From Flectobacillus sp. BAB-3569 (GTDB lineage: Bacteria > Bacteroidota > Bacteroidia > Cytophagales > Spirosomataceae), in contig NZ_NJFZ01000020.1 in NCBI RefSeq assembly GCF_002270355.1, forward strand, positions 332,385 to 396,384: a stretch of 64,000 nt of DNA. The letters are read 5' to 3'. The position numbers were made by a program, and so were the translations under genes. Position 1 is the first letter of the stretch. Every line of letters starts with the position of its first letter. Below are positions 1-8,561 of this stretch, in pieces. The notes under the pieces are model-generated. The model was given only the letters and a program-made list of their open reading frames with translations. It was not told where the DNA came from and searched no databases.

Positions 1-24
1 ATAAAATTGTCTGCTTCCTAACGT

Positions 25-1122
25 TTAATAACAACCGTTAGAATATATCACAATTTGCGCATCCACTTGTTCATACTTTGCATCAAGGGTCTTACAAATG
101 AGGTTGAGTTTTTCAAAAAGAGGTTCATCATCCAGCGAGGCCGTCAAATAACAATTTTTCATCACATCAGCATCGTACACGATATTCACACCATACGCTT
201 TTTCAAGAACTTTGAATACCTCCGATATTGGTACATTAGTAAATTCAAACACCTGATTTTGTATAGGAACTTTTAACAAGTTTGGTGAATCAACCAAACT
301 TCTAATCATTCTCTTATCGGTTTCGTCGAATACCACTTGTTGATTCGGCGTGAGTACCAATCCTTCTAATTTCTTGTGGTTGGTATGTTCATCCAAATTA
401 CTTTCTGTATTTTCAAAAACTGATACCTTACCTGTTTTTACAACCACTTTTACAGTTTTATCATTTCCATTTGCTTGTATTAAAAAACTAGTACCCAACA
501 CTTTAGTCACTAACTTATCAGCAAATACAAAAAATGGTCTCGATGGATTTTTTGCTACCTCAAAAAATGCCTCCCCGATAAGTATTACCTTTCTTTGTTC
601 TTTTTCAAACTTTTCGGGGTACAGGATTTTACTATTTTTTTGTAAAACAATTGTACTTCCATCCTCCAAGTTTACGGTCATCTGATGATCGGTCGTATTC
701 TCTTTGGTAATCCATTTTAAGGACGAACCTTGTGCCAAAGCAATACTTTTTTCGATTTGCAGAGAGGATTCACGACCTTTATTCAACCAAAAAACGCCAA
801 GGATCAAAAGCACCGAAGCAGCAGCATAGAAAATTTTGTTCCAAGGCCAGCGAACTACCTTGTGCTGAGCTTCTGATTCATCCAATTGAGCATTTAACTT
901 TTCTAGCTCAAGCGATACTTCTGCATCACTTACATGATCAAAAGCTTTGTAAATCGACAATAAAATGCCTTTGCTTTCCAAAATATCGGCTCTCTTATCA
1001 GGATTCAGTAGCATCCATTGTTCCCAAAAGGCGGTTTCTTCCTCAGAGTTTTCTAAAACCCATGCTCGGAAAGAATCATCCGAAATAAAATCTGTTGGCT
1101 TATATTGTCTATAATCTTGCAT
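25..1122 (-). CDS. FecR-family anti-sigma factor
   Basis: Inner-membrane anti-sigma factor that holds an ECF sigma factor until an outer-membrane TonB receptor signals. The N-terminal cytoplasmic part (about residues 1-95) is followed by one membrane helix (about 97-113, rich in A/V/L/I), a FecR domain (about 150-250, with GSTIVLQKNSKILYPEKF and the GEAFFEVAKNPSRPFFV-type strand) and a C-terminal DUF4974 domain (about 290-365, FTNVPISEVFKVLEKAYGV). The longest frame opens at a TTG; I chose the ATG at 1122 (MQDYRQ), which gives 365 residues and a usual FecR N-terminus. The gene is divergent from the sigma gene at 1410, not downstream of it as is usual. Its receptor partner would lie left of the window. 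Family is certain; the ligand is unknown. Confidence 0.93.
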   Translation of the reverse strand: MQDYRQYKPTDFISDDSFRAWVLENSEEETAFWEQWMLLNPDKRADILESKGILLSIYKAFDHVSDAEVSLELEKLNAQLDESEAQHKVVRWPWNKIFYAAASVLLILGVFWLNKGRESSLQIEKSIALAQGSSLKWITKENTTDHQMTVNLEDGSTIVLQKNSKILYPEKFEKEQRKVILIGEAFFEVAKNPSRPFFVFADKLVTKVLGTSFLIQANGNDKTVKVVVKTGKVSVFENTESNLDEHTNHKKLEGLVLTPNQQVVFDETDKRMIRSLVDSPNLLKVPIQNQVFEFTNVPISEVFKVLEKAYGVNIVYDADVMKNCYLTASLDDEPLFEKLNLICKTLDAKYEQVDAQIVIYSNGCY

Positions 1123-1380
1123 AGGATTTATTGCACTTTTTCTATTCTTCAAACAAAAGATGTAATAAGACTCTTGTCATACTCTTTTTTTGAAAACTTT
1201 TTTTTAAATAAAAATAAATTGCTTTCAAGTAAATCAATCCAGTATGTCCGAAAGACCTAAACTTGTTTTTAAACGATTAACCTTCAAAGATCATTAGTAA
1301 AAATAAAACCGTCATTTACCTCTATTTTAAAAAATGGAAAAAGTTTTTTCATAAAAATATATCATTATTTATTTTTTTGT

Positions 1381-1388
1381 TACATTTG
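1381..1388 (+). promoter_or_regulatory. Bacteroidota -7 element of ECF sigma gene
   Basis: TACATTTG matches the Bacteroidota -7 consensus TAnnTTTG exactly. I see no good -33 TTTG at the expected distance. It puts transcription start near 1395, between the TTG (1377) and ATG (1410) candidates, and so supports the ATG. Confidence 0.45.
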
Positions 1389-1409
1389 CTTAATCAATTA
1401 AGCAAACTT

Positions 1410-2039
1410 ATGGTAAAGTCAGCCTCTCTATCAAAAAATAATGAGTTGTATGTCTCTTTATGGGAACAATCTCAGCTAGGTGACCGTGCGGCATTCAGCA
1501 AATTATGCGAAGCACATTATCGTCTATTGTTCAACTATGCCGTGAACTTCACAAGTGATAAAGAAGCCATTAAAGATGGTATTCAAGATTTATTCCTACA
1601 ATTATGGGAAAAAAGAAATACCATTGGCGCCATCAATGTGATAAGCATTTATTTGATAAGAGCTTTACGCAACAATCTACTCTACCAAATGCGTAAAAAT
1701 AAATGGCAGGAATTCAGCACCGATGTTGACTCAGAGGAGGCTAATATTGCTGACGAAACTAATATTGAAGACCAGTGGATTTCGACGGAAATATATTCGC
1801 AAAATGAGCAACGTGTAAGAAAAGCCTTAGAATTACTGCCTAAGCGCCAAAGAGAAGTACTTTTTTTGAAATTTTATCAAGGTCTAAGCCACGATGAAAT
1901 AGCTGATTTGATGAATATTAATAAACAATCCGTTTCAAATCACCTTCAAAAATCGATGAATACCTTGAGAACTTTATTCCCAAATCATTGGGAAATTTGG
2001 GTTGCTACCTACTTTATTCACTTGAAAATGAACTTATAA
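1410..2039 (+). CDS. ECF RNA polymerase sigma factor
   Basis: Sigma-70 family factor of the ECF type, 209 residues, expected to direct RNA polymerase to the genes controlled by the adjacent FecR. Region 2 spans about residues 20-95 (FNYAVNFTSDKEAIKDGIQD, then LFLQLWEKR, the typical core-binding segment). Region 4 spans about 140-195, with LPKRQREVLFLKFYQGLSHD followed by a helix-turn-helix (EIADLMNINKQSVSNHL). An upstream TTG at 1377 would add 11 residues, but it precedes the predicted transcription start, so I chose the ATG at 1410. Divergent from the FecR gene. Which promoters it recognises cannot be seen here. Confidence 0.93.
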   Translation: MVKSASLSKNNELYVSLWEQSQLGDRAAFSKLCEAHYRLLFNYAVNFTSDKEAIKDGIQDLFLQLWEKRNTIGAINVISIYLIRALRNNLLYQMRKNKWQEFSTDVDSEEANIADETNIEDQWISTEIYSQNEQRVRKALELLPKRQREVLFLKFYQGLSHDEIADLMNINKQSVSNHLQKSMNTLRTLFPNHWEIWVATYFIHLKMNL

Positions 2040-2055
2040 TCCTTTCAAAAATAAG

Positions 2056-2082
2056 TATGCTCCAAGAAATTCTTGGAGCATA
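2056..2082 (+). terminator. Hairpin after the ECF sigma gene
   Basis: A 27-base palindrome (13-base arms around a single A) lies 17 bases after the sigma stop codon. There is no U-tract, so this may be an mRNA 3' end stabiliser rather than a classic terminator. The rest of 2083-2267 holds nothing I recognise. Confidence 0.5.
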
Positions 2083-2267
2083 GCTTGATTATCATTATCT
2101 ATCCAAAATAATTAATACACTGTCTTATTTAAGAGTGTTGAATTATGAGTTGTGAATTTTGAGTATAAATAAATAACTATCAATATTTTATACTAAAATC
2201 AGATTTCCCAATTCAGAATCTCTATTCCACAATTGTAGGCCTCAAAACTCTTATTTCACTTCTATTT

Positions 2268-3818
2268 TTAAAGGTCTTTACTGATTCTGAAATAGTCAAA
2301 ATCAGCGTAACCTCCTATCTCTTTCGTAGCATAATTGAATAAGCCAAATCGATAGCCCATAAAATGTGGTAAAGTGTACTTCATTTTAAGAGGCTCGCCT
2401 ATCTTAGTCCAGTTTTTTCCATCGAGACTGTAAAAGAATACTGCGGTATCTTTCAATTCAGTAAAATCGCAACTCGCTTTTAGGTAAACTTGATTTTGCT
2501 CTAATGGAACCTCTTCTATCAGCACGGGTTTTCCAGTATTAGCACTCACCATGATTATAACTTTCTTCCCATTTTTTACCTGCACTCCTACTTGTCCAAA
2601 TAGTTTTTGTAAAAGACTTAATCCTGCAAAATCACCTTCTTTCATCTTTGAAACGTCGAGTAAAACGCTACCCGAACAAGTTGGGCCAAAGGTTCTTTGA
2701 GTTAATGTATTTCTTGCCAACAAATACGAAGTATCTATGCGAGCAGTTTTGAGACGAAGAAAACCTTTTCGCTCAGTCAAACTCCATAGTTTATGGTCAG
2801 GATTGTGGTTCCATTGCCAGACTAAAGGAAAAGATGCCTCTCCTTTCTTACGAGTAAATTCATCTGAATTCACCAAGTGTGGAATCAATCCAGTACTTAC
2901 AGGCAAATCGAGGGTAGCAGGAACTTTGCCATTTTCACCTAATACTGGCCAGCCATTCTCCCATGTTACAGGCACCAAATAAGGGATTCGACCAACTGCA
3001 CCATAATCCCTAAACAAATAAGAAAACCATTTTCCATCGGGTGTGTCAATCAAGCCTCCTTGCGCAACGCCTTTGTCTTGAAACGCCACTTTACCTTCCC
3101 ATGGGCCAGTTAACTTATCTGCCCTGTGCACTACTACGGTTCTCATACTACCTTTTGGCCAAGCAATATTAAATAAATAGTATTTCCCATTTACTTTAAA
3201 CAATTGCGATCCCTCAGATGGTAAACCAATTGGACCTGCAGGTACACTAGCATTTTCTATCAAAACATGGGGTACAGCGCCTTCCTTTACTCCAGAAGCA
3301 TCACTTTTAAGTTCGATGATATTTAGTTTTCCTCCTCCGTAAATTAAATAAACTTTATCATCATCAAAAAATAAGGTATGATCATGATAAGAAGGAGCGA
3401 AAGTGTGGACTTTCCAAGGACCTTTTTCTATGTTCTTTGTAGTAAAAACGTAGGTTTTATTGGTCGTTTGAGCAAAGGTTGTAAGATAATAGGTACCCTT
3501 ATGAAATCGCAAACTACTCGCCCATGAACCTCTTCCATAGGTACTTTTGCCATTCCGAAGATTTAGTTCATCAATTGACCCCAAGGTATCGATAGGATAA
3601 CTCACCAATTGCCAATTCACCAAATCCTTTGATTTCATTATTGGTACGTTTGGTACCATGTGCATGGTGGTACTACTCATATAGTAGGTATCGCCTACTC
3701 GAATCATAGACATGTCGGGCACATCTGCGAAGATGACGGGATTTTGAGCTTTTTGGGCTTGTACTCCATTCCCAAAACTTACAAATAGGAATAAAGAGGT
3801 AATTATTTTTTTCAACAT
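2268..3818 (-). CDS. Secreted glycoside hydrolase family 43 (xylosidase/arabinosidase type)
   Basis: Exported GH43 enzyme, 516 residues, likely acting on beta-xylosyl or alpha-arabinosyl linkages of xylan side chains or oligomers. A signal peptide (residues 1-21, ending VQAQ) is followed by a five-bladed propeller (about 25-310). Candidate catalytic acids are the Asp in ADVPDMSMIRVGDTYYM, the Asp in DHTLFFDDDKVYLIYGGG and the Glu in PSEGSQLFKVNGKYYLF, which match the GH43 Asp/Asp/Glu pattern. A C-terminal concanavalin-like domain of the beta-xylosidase type occupies about 315-512. The gene stands alone on the minus strand, divergent from a LacI regulator. A promoter (3909-3940) and a perfect palindrome (3835-3849) precede it. 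Exact substrate is inferred from the neighbourhood. Confidence 0.9.
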   Translation of the reverse strand: MLKKIITSLFLFVSFGNGVQAQKAQNPVIFADVPDMSMIRVGDTYYMSSTTMHMVPNVPIMKSKDLVNWQLVSYPIDTLGSIDELNLRNGKSTYGRGSWASSLRFHKGTYYLTTFAQTTNKTYVFTTKNIEKGPWKVHTFAPSYHDHTLFFDDDKVYLIYGGGKLNIIELKSDASGVKEGAVPHVLIENASVPAGPIGLPSEGSQLFKVNGKYYLFNIAWPKGSMRTVVVHRADKLTGPWEGKVAFQDKGVAQGGLIDTPDGKWFSYLFRDYGAVGRIPYLVPVTWENGWPVLGENGKVPATLDLPVSTGLIPHLVNSDEFTRKKGEASFPLVWQWNHNPDHKLWSLTERKGFLRLKTARIDTSYLLARNTLTQRTFGPTCSGSVLLDVSKMKEGDFAGLSLLQKLFGQVGVQVKNGKKVIIMVSANTGKPVLIEEVPLEQNQVYLKASCDFTELKDTAVFFYSLDGKNWTKIGEPLKMKYTLPHFMGYRFGLFNYATKEIGGYADFDYFRISKDL

Positions 3819-3834
3819 AATTCGTCTTTACAAT

Positions 3835-3849
3835 GTGTCAAATTGACAC
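3835..3849. promoter_or_regulatory. Perfect palindrome in GH43 leader (operator candidate)
   Basis: GTGTCAA-A-TTGACAC is a perfect 7-base inverted repeat 17 bases before the GH43 ATG and downstream of the predicted start of transcription. A repressor bound here would act as a roadblock. The divergent LacI gene at 4083 is the obvious candidate regulator, though LacI sites usually have a central CG. Confidence 0.5.
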
Positions 3850-3908
3850 TTTTAGAGGTAAAATAAAAGGCAAGTCAATTATGACCTGCTTTATGCATAA
3901 TAATAGGA

Positions 3909-3940
3909 CAAATTTAGCCATCGATTTAGGATAAACCAAA
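3909..3940 (-). promoter_or_regulatory. Bacteroidota promoter for the GH43 gene
   Basis: On the minus strand, TTTG (3937-3940) and TAAATTTG (3909-3916) are 20 bases apart and match the TTTG-N19..21-TAnnTTTG pattern. Predicted start near 3902 gives a leader of about 84 bases containing the palindrome at 3835-3849. Confidence 0.6.
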
Positions 3941-4082
3941 CATTTTGAAATATTATTATTCATATATTTAATTATCTTATTGTTTGATTCTAAAAAAGAG
4001 TTAGGTAGATATTAATAAAACGTAACTTTACTTCATTATAAAGTAATGTAACAGTCCTAAACCCTGTTATTTTCAAAAAAGA

Positions 4083-5105
4083 ATGAGTCAAAGAAGAATA
4101 ACCATATATGATTTGGCAAGAGCCATGGGTATTTCGGCATCTTATGTGTCGAGAGCACTAAACGAACATCCTTCCATTAATCCCGATGTAGTAGCTGCGG
4201 TAAAGAAAAAAGCCAAAGAATTGAATTTTAAGCTTAATTCGCATGCGGCCAATTTGCGTCAAGGTTCTTCCAAAACGCTTGGGGTTATTGTGCCTCATAT
4301 CAATCAGAGTTTCTTTTCGGAAATCATTGCAGGAATCGAAGAAATATGTTTTGAACATAATCACAGCCTCATTATATGTCAAACTCATGAGTCATACCAA
4401 AGAGAATGTCTGGCGGTTGATACCCTTGTGAGACAAAATGTAGACTGTATTATTCTTTCAGTCGCTGCCGAAACCACAACGACTGAGCATTTGGAAAACA
4501 TAGCTCAGCATAATATCCCTCTAATTCAAATCGACCGTTATCTCGACCAATTAAATAGTTGTAAAGTACTGAACGACAACAAAAAGGCTGCTTACGATGT
4601 CATGCAAAGTCTTTTTGGACAAGGTTATGAACGAATCGCTTTTTTGGGTGGCCCCACTCATTTAACAACCTTTAAGCAACGTAGAGATGGATTTCTACAA
4701 GCTTGGGAAGATTCTGCCTTTTCAAGTAATACACCCTTATTGTTTGACGATGTCTTTGATTTGAATGTTGTTACTGAAGTTATAGACCAACTTTTAAAGG
4801 ATGAAAATAGACCAGATGCCATTTTCACGGTATCTGATCATCAATCGGTTGCCGTACTTCAGAAGGCAGAATCATTAGGTATTCGAGTACCACAAGATTT
4901 GGGTATTTTTGGTTTTGCCAATGAAACCTTTACTGCTATTATGAATCCCTCTTTATCTTCTGTTGACCAAAAAAGCAAAGAATTAGGCATCAGAGCAGCA
5001 CGAGTATATTTTGACGATATTCGTAAAAACAATGGTATTCCGAAAATAGACCAAGTTATCTTAGAAACAGAATTAATGACTAGGCAGAGTTCGATAAGGA
5101 GGTAA
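4083..5105 (+). CDS. LacI-family transcriptional regulator
   Basis: DNA-binding repressor or activator of sugar catabolism, 340 residues. The LacI helix-turn-helix lies at residues 5-30 (TIYDLARAMGISASYVSRAL), with the hinge helix about 45-60. A periplasmic-binding-protein-like effector domain fills about 62-335 (TLGVIVPHINQSFFSEIIAG, DVIDQLLKDENRPDAIFTVS, LGIFGFANE). The start codon is fixed by the HTH. It is divergent from the secreted GH43, so the two probably share control. The effector is unknown; a xylose- or arabinose-type oligosaccharide is my inference from the neighbours. A palindrome follows the stop codon. Confidence 0.93.
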   Translation: MSQRRITIYDLARAMGISASYVSRALNEHPSINPDVVAAVKKKAKELNFKLNSHAANLRQGSSKTLGVIVPHINQSFFSEIIAGIEEICFEHNHSLIICQTHESYQRECLAVDTLVRQNVDCIILSVAAETTTTEHLENIAQHNIPLIQIDRYLDQLNSCKVLNDNKKAAYDVMQSLFGQGYERIAFLGGPTHLTTFKQRRDGFLQAWEDSAFSSNTPLLFDDVFDLNVVTEVIDQLLKDENRPDAIFTVSDHQSVAVLQKAESLGIRVPQDLGIFGFANETFTAIMNPSLSSVDQKSKELGIRAARVYFDDIRKNNGIPKIDQVILETELMTRQSSIRR

Positions 5106-5111
5106 AGCACC

Positions 5112-5134
5112 AGAGACGCAAACATTGCGTCTCT
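5112..5134. terminator. AGACGCAA palindrome between convergent genes
   Basis: Ten-base arms AGAGACGCAA / TTGCGTCTCT around a 3-base loop, directly after the lacI stop codon and before the convergent acetylesterase gene. Related palindromes lie at 42117-42137 and 60924-60947, with weaker relatives near 5172 and 7186, so this is a dispersed element that may also end transcription. Confidence 0.5.
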
Positions 5135-5245
5135 AATGAATAACCATTTATACTTTTATATCTGTTCACTTTACCAACTGACGCAAGCATTGCTTCTCTA
5201 CAATTAAGTTACAAATTAGAACCTATTCAATCCATTTGATACACA

Positions 5246-7171
5246 CTAATTATCCGTCCTAAACGGCGAGGCTGGCAGTCCTTCTGCGTTGATTAAATTG
5301 GGATTTACGGGGTTATCTGCCCACGCATATCTGACAAATTTCGGATTCGAAATACCATCAGCCCAAACAATTACTTTATTTCCTTCAATTTTTGATTTTG
5401 CCCATACAAATTTCTTATCTGCTCCTGCAATCGCTAAATCCCCAATAGGTTCTCCGTCTTTGGTTTTGAGTCCATTTCCTATATTCTCGAAAGTCAAGAT
5501 TATTTGATTATCCTTGATTTCGGAAGAAAGCAAACTTGGACCTGAATGAATGACATTTTCATGATATGCCAATTTTAAGGCGGTTAAAGCAAGTCGTTCA
5601 CCCACATCTTTCTTGTTATCTGGGTGAATATCATTCCATTCGCCGAGGTCGATGGCAACTGTCATAGCAGTATTCGGTACTGATAAGGCTTTGGCTTGTG
5701 ATTCTCGCAAAACAGCCCAACTGCTTTCAGAAGGAAGATAATCATAATCCATATATCCAGGCAATTGTATGTACAAGAATGGCAATGTTGTATTATTCCA
5801 TTTTTGTCGCCAATCCTTAATCAAAGCGGGTAATAATTGTGCATATTCTGCAGGTTTCCCAGCGTTGCTCTCGCCCTGATACCAACAAATTCCTTTGATA
5901 GCGTATGGAATAGCGTGTGCCACCATAGCATTATAGAGTGCAGTTGGCTGATTTTGAGCACTTATGGGAAAGACAGCATTGGGATTAAATTGTCTTTGAA
6001 ATACTGCTCCAACTTTATATTGCCATGTTCCTTTCAAATCAACGGTATCTTTTTCTGAAAAAATACAGTATGGTTTATCTGGTACAAAACCACCTTTCCC
6101 GCCGTTGTTGGTCACTCGAACGACAAAGATGTTTTTGCCTGCTTTTAATATCTCAGGAGCAACGGCATATCTTCGTTGTGGATACATATAACCTGTTGAA
6201 CCCACTTTTTTTCCATTGATATATAACTCATCAGCATCGACAATTCTTCCTAAAAAGACCTTGGCATTTTTACCAATCATCGAGGTAGGAATCTCAATTT
6301 CTTTTCTATACCAAACAATACCATCCAAGTTGCGAATACCTTGGTCTTCCCAATACCCTGGCACATTGATATTTTTCCAGTTCTTAGGTATATAATTCGT
6401 TTCATACCATTTACCAGTCATTCCTTCGTCACTTGGTTGCGGCAACGAGCGACTGTATTCCTGACTTTTACGATTGACTTCATTGATGCGGGCAGTATCC
6501 TTATTATTGTTTACCAGTTCTTTCATATTGGGTATTTCGGGCAAACCTTCTTCGCTAATCCAAGCTTCTATTGGAGTTCCGCCGACGCTAGCGTTGATAA
6601 TACCAATTGGAATCTGGTATTTTTGATGAAGCTGTTTCGCAAAAAAATAGGCTACTGCCGAAAAAGGTCTTACCTCCTCACCCAAGGCTTTTTTCCATTG
6701 TCCAACAGGAATATCTTCTTGTGCTGAAACGAGATTGGTTAGAGTAGGTACCCAAAATTGTCTAATCTGAGGAAAATTAGCCTCCGCAATTTCTTTGGCA
6801 TAAGTCACATCATGGATATTGAGCTGATGTACCATGTTACTTTGACCGCTACAAAACCATACATCTCCAATCAAAATATCGTTGATTGTAATTTTGTTTT
6901 TTGTATCGCTCACCTCCATTTGATACGGACCTCCCGCCTCAAAAGCTGGTAAAGTCAATTGCCAACGACCAGATTTCGAAGCAATGGTTTTATAGGTTTT
7001 ATTTTGAAACTTTACCTGAATTTTTGAACCTTCATTGTCCCAACCCCAAATTTTCAGAGCAGTTTGTCTTTGCAGAATCATGCCATCACTCACCAATTTG
7101 GGCAAACGCAATTGTGCATGAAGAGTAAAAGCAAAAACACAAAATGTGATCAGTAAAAAATACTTTTTCAT
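5246..7171 (-). CDS. Secreted SGNH acetylesterase (sialate O-acetylesterase-like)
   Basis: Exported carbohydrate O-acetylesterase, 641 residues, last gene of the GH115 operon. Signal peptide residues 1-20. The SGNH domain is split: the nucleophile Ser111 is in GQSNM, then a beta-sandwich insertion of the GH2 sugar-binding type (about 255-365, GIVWYRKEIEIPTSMIGK and ELYINGKKVG) precedes the rest of the SGNH fold (CWYQGESNAGKPAEY at about 429-443) and the Asp514-x-His516 pair in EWNDIHPDNK. In this xylan setting removal of acetyl groups from xylan is more likely than sialate deacetylation. The split SGNH plus jelly-roll layout recalls carbohydrate esterase family CE20. Family certain, substrate inferred. 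The gap to the upstream GH43 gene is only 44 bases. Confidence 0.88.
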   Translation of the reverse strand: MKKYFLLITFCVFAFTLHAQLRLPKLVSDGMILQRQTALKIWGWDNEGSKIQVKFQNKTYKTIASKSGRWQLTLPAFEAGGPYQMEVSDTKNKITINDILIGDVWFCSGQSNMVHQLNIHDVTYAKEIAEANFPQIRQFWVPTLTNLVSAQEDIPVGQWKKALGEEVRPFSAVAYFFAKQLHQKYQIPIGIINASVGGTPIEAWISEEGLPEIPNMKELVNNNKDTARINEVNRKSQEYSRSLPQPSDEGMTGKWYETNYIPKNWKNINVPGYWEDQGIRNLDGIVWYRKEIEIPTSMIGKNAKVFLGRIVDADELYINGKKVGSTGYMYPQRRYAVAPEILKAGKNIFVVRVTNNGGKGGFVPDKPYCIFSEKDTVDLKGTWQYKVGAVFQRQFNPNAVFPISAQNQPTALYNAMVAHAIPYAIKGICWYQGESNAGKPAEYAQLLPALIKDWRQKWNNTTLPFLYIQLPGYMDYDYLPSESSWAVLRESQAKALSVPNTAMTVAIDLGEWNDIHPDNKKDVGERLALTALKLAYHENVIHSGPSLLSSEIKDNQIILTFENIGNGLKTKDGEPIGDLAIAGADKKFVWAKSKIEGNKVIVWADGISNPKFVRYAWADNPVNPNLINAEGLPASPFRTDN

Positions 7172-7215
7172 AGTAAATAAAGCGATAGAGACGCCGAATA
7201 GACGTCTCTGGTAAG

Positions 7216-8235
7216 TTAAATATGATACGGTTCTATCAATTGAATCAATCCATTTTCATCATAATGAATCTCCGTCATTTTGATACTTCGCAAGTGCGTT
7301 ACGCCTTTTGACAAGGTAGAATCATGATAGAATAAATACCATTTACCCTCGTATTCGCAAATAGAATGGTGTGTTGTCCAACCAATTACAGGGTTCATGA
7401 TTCGTCCTGCGTAGGTAAACGGTCCATAGGGGTTATCGCCAATGCCATAACACAAGAAATGTGTGTCTCCTGTCGAGTAAGAGAAATAGTATTTTCCTTG
7501 ATATTTGTGTACCCAACTGGCTTCAAAAAATCTGCGATCGTTGTCACCTGCTAACAGCTTTTCACCGTTTTCGTCCAAGATAAAAATCTCTTGAACTTCT
7601 TCTGCAAACTCCAGCATATCGTCGGTCAATTTGGCCACTCTTGGTCCTAAGGCAATTTCATTTGCCGTAGGTTCAAGGTTTTCTGCGTTAAATGTATTGT
7701 TGCGATAAGACTGTAATTGTCCACCCCAAATGCCCCCAAAATACATATATGCCGAACCATCTTCATCTACAAAAACAGCAGGGTCTATCGAGTAACTATT
7801 TTTGATAGGCTCAGGTTGTGCCACAAACGGGCCAACAGGCGAGTCGCTTACGGCAACACCAATCTGGAAAATTTCATCCTGATTTTTGGCAGGAAAATAC
7901 AAATAATACTTTCCGTCTTTCTCCGCTGCATCAGGTGCCCACATTTGTTTTTTAGCCCAAGGAACATCATTTAAGTGCAAAGCCACACCATTGTCTACGG
8001 CTTCCGCGTCGGGATTTTCTAGCGAAATGACATGGTAATCTTCCATGGCAAAATGACTTCCTAAATCGTCAAAAGGAATACCTGCCTCGATGTCATGTGA
8101 AGGATAAATATAAATTTTACCGTTGAACACATGTGCTGATGGGTCAGCAGTGTAAATATGTTTTACTAAAGGTTGTGAGATTGCTTTTGAATCTATCGTA
8201 TCAAAATCGATATGGTCTATTGGTTTTTCTGGCAT
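7216..8235 (-). CDS. Cytoplasmic glycoside hydrolase family 43
   Basis: GH43 enzyme of 339 residues without a signal peptide, so it should hydrolyse imported xylo- or arabino-oligosaccharides in the cytoplasm. Catalytic candidates: Asp in YTADPSAHVFNGKIYIYP, Asp in YSIDPAVFVDEDGSAYMY and Glu in FFEASWVHKYQGKYYFSYS, the usual GH43 arrangement. The whole protein is one propeller with no C-terminal accessory domain. It lies between the GPH symporter and the acetylesterase, and the pairing of a symporter with a cytoplasmic GH43 is typical of xylo-oligosaccharide use. Beta-xylosidase or alpha-arabinofuranosidase activity cannot be separated by eye. Confidence 0.9.
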   Translation of the reverse strand: MPEKPIDHIDFDTIDSKAISQPLVKHIYTADPSAHVFNGKIYIYPSHDIEAGIPFDDLGSHFAMEDYHVISLENPDAEAVDNGVALHLNDVPWAKKQMWAPDAAEKDGKYYLYFPAKNQDEIFQIGVAVSDSPVGPFVAQPEPIKNSYSIDPAVFVDEDGSAYMYFGGIWGGQLQSYRNNTFNAENLEPTANEIALGPRVAKLTDDMLEFAEEVQEIFILDENGEKLLAGDNDRRFFEASWVHKYQGKYYFSYSTGDTHFLCYGIGDNPYGPFTYAGRIMNPVIGWTTHHSICEYEGKWYLFYHDSTLSKGVTHLRSIKMTEIHYDENGLIQLIEPYHI

Positions 8236-8272
8236 GGTAATAGTTTTTTAATAGAATAGTGTTTGCTTTGAT

Positions 8273-8522
8273 TTACTAGTTCAAGACTTAGTCTTGGACT
8301 CATTTTCTTAGCAGTTTGAAACTGTTTTTTATAAAATTCAGTCAAAAAGTCTAAACAACCGAATCACATTTTCTAGTTTTGTCAAGTAATTAAAGCTTAC
8401 TTACTGATTACTGGACAAAACAAAAAAGAAGCTTTCACATGTTATCATCTCGTCAGTCAATTTTAAAAAACAGTTTTAAACTGTTCAAACAGTAAGTCCA
8501 AGACTAAGTCTTGAACTAGTAA
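8273..8522. repeat. 250-base inverted-repeat element (MITE-like)
   Basis: Perfect 28-base terminal inverted repeats (8273-8300 and 8495-8522), each containing the palindrome CAAGACTTAGTCTTG. A second inner inverted pair (cagtttgaaactg near 8311 and cagttttaaactg near 8471) is nested inside. No ORF. The ends are related to copies at 10153-10237 and 42005-42055. It fills the gap between the GH43 and symporter genes. Confidence 0.7.
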
Positions 8523-8561
8523 TAGTAAATTCAGTTTTGCCCAGTAGTTAGGCACTTTTAT

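Noticed and set aside
350..1088. Plus-strand frames opposite fecR
   Set aside because: Shadows of the FecR coding sequence.
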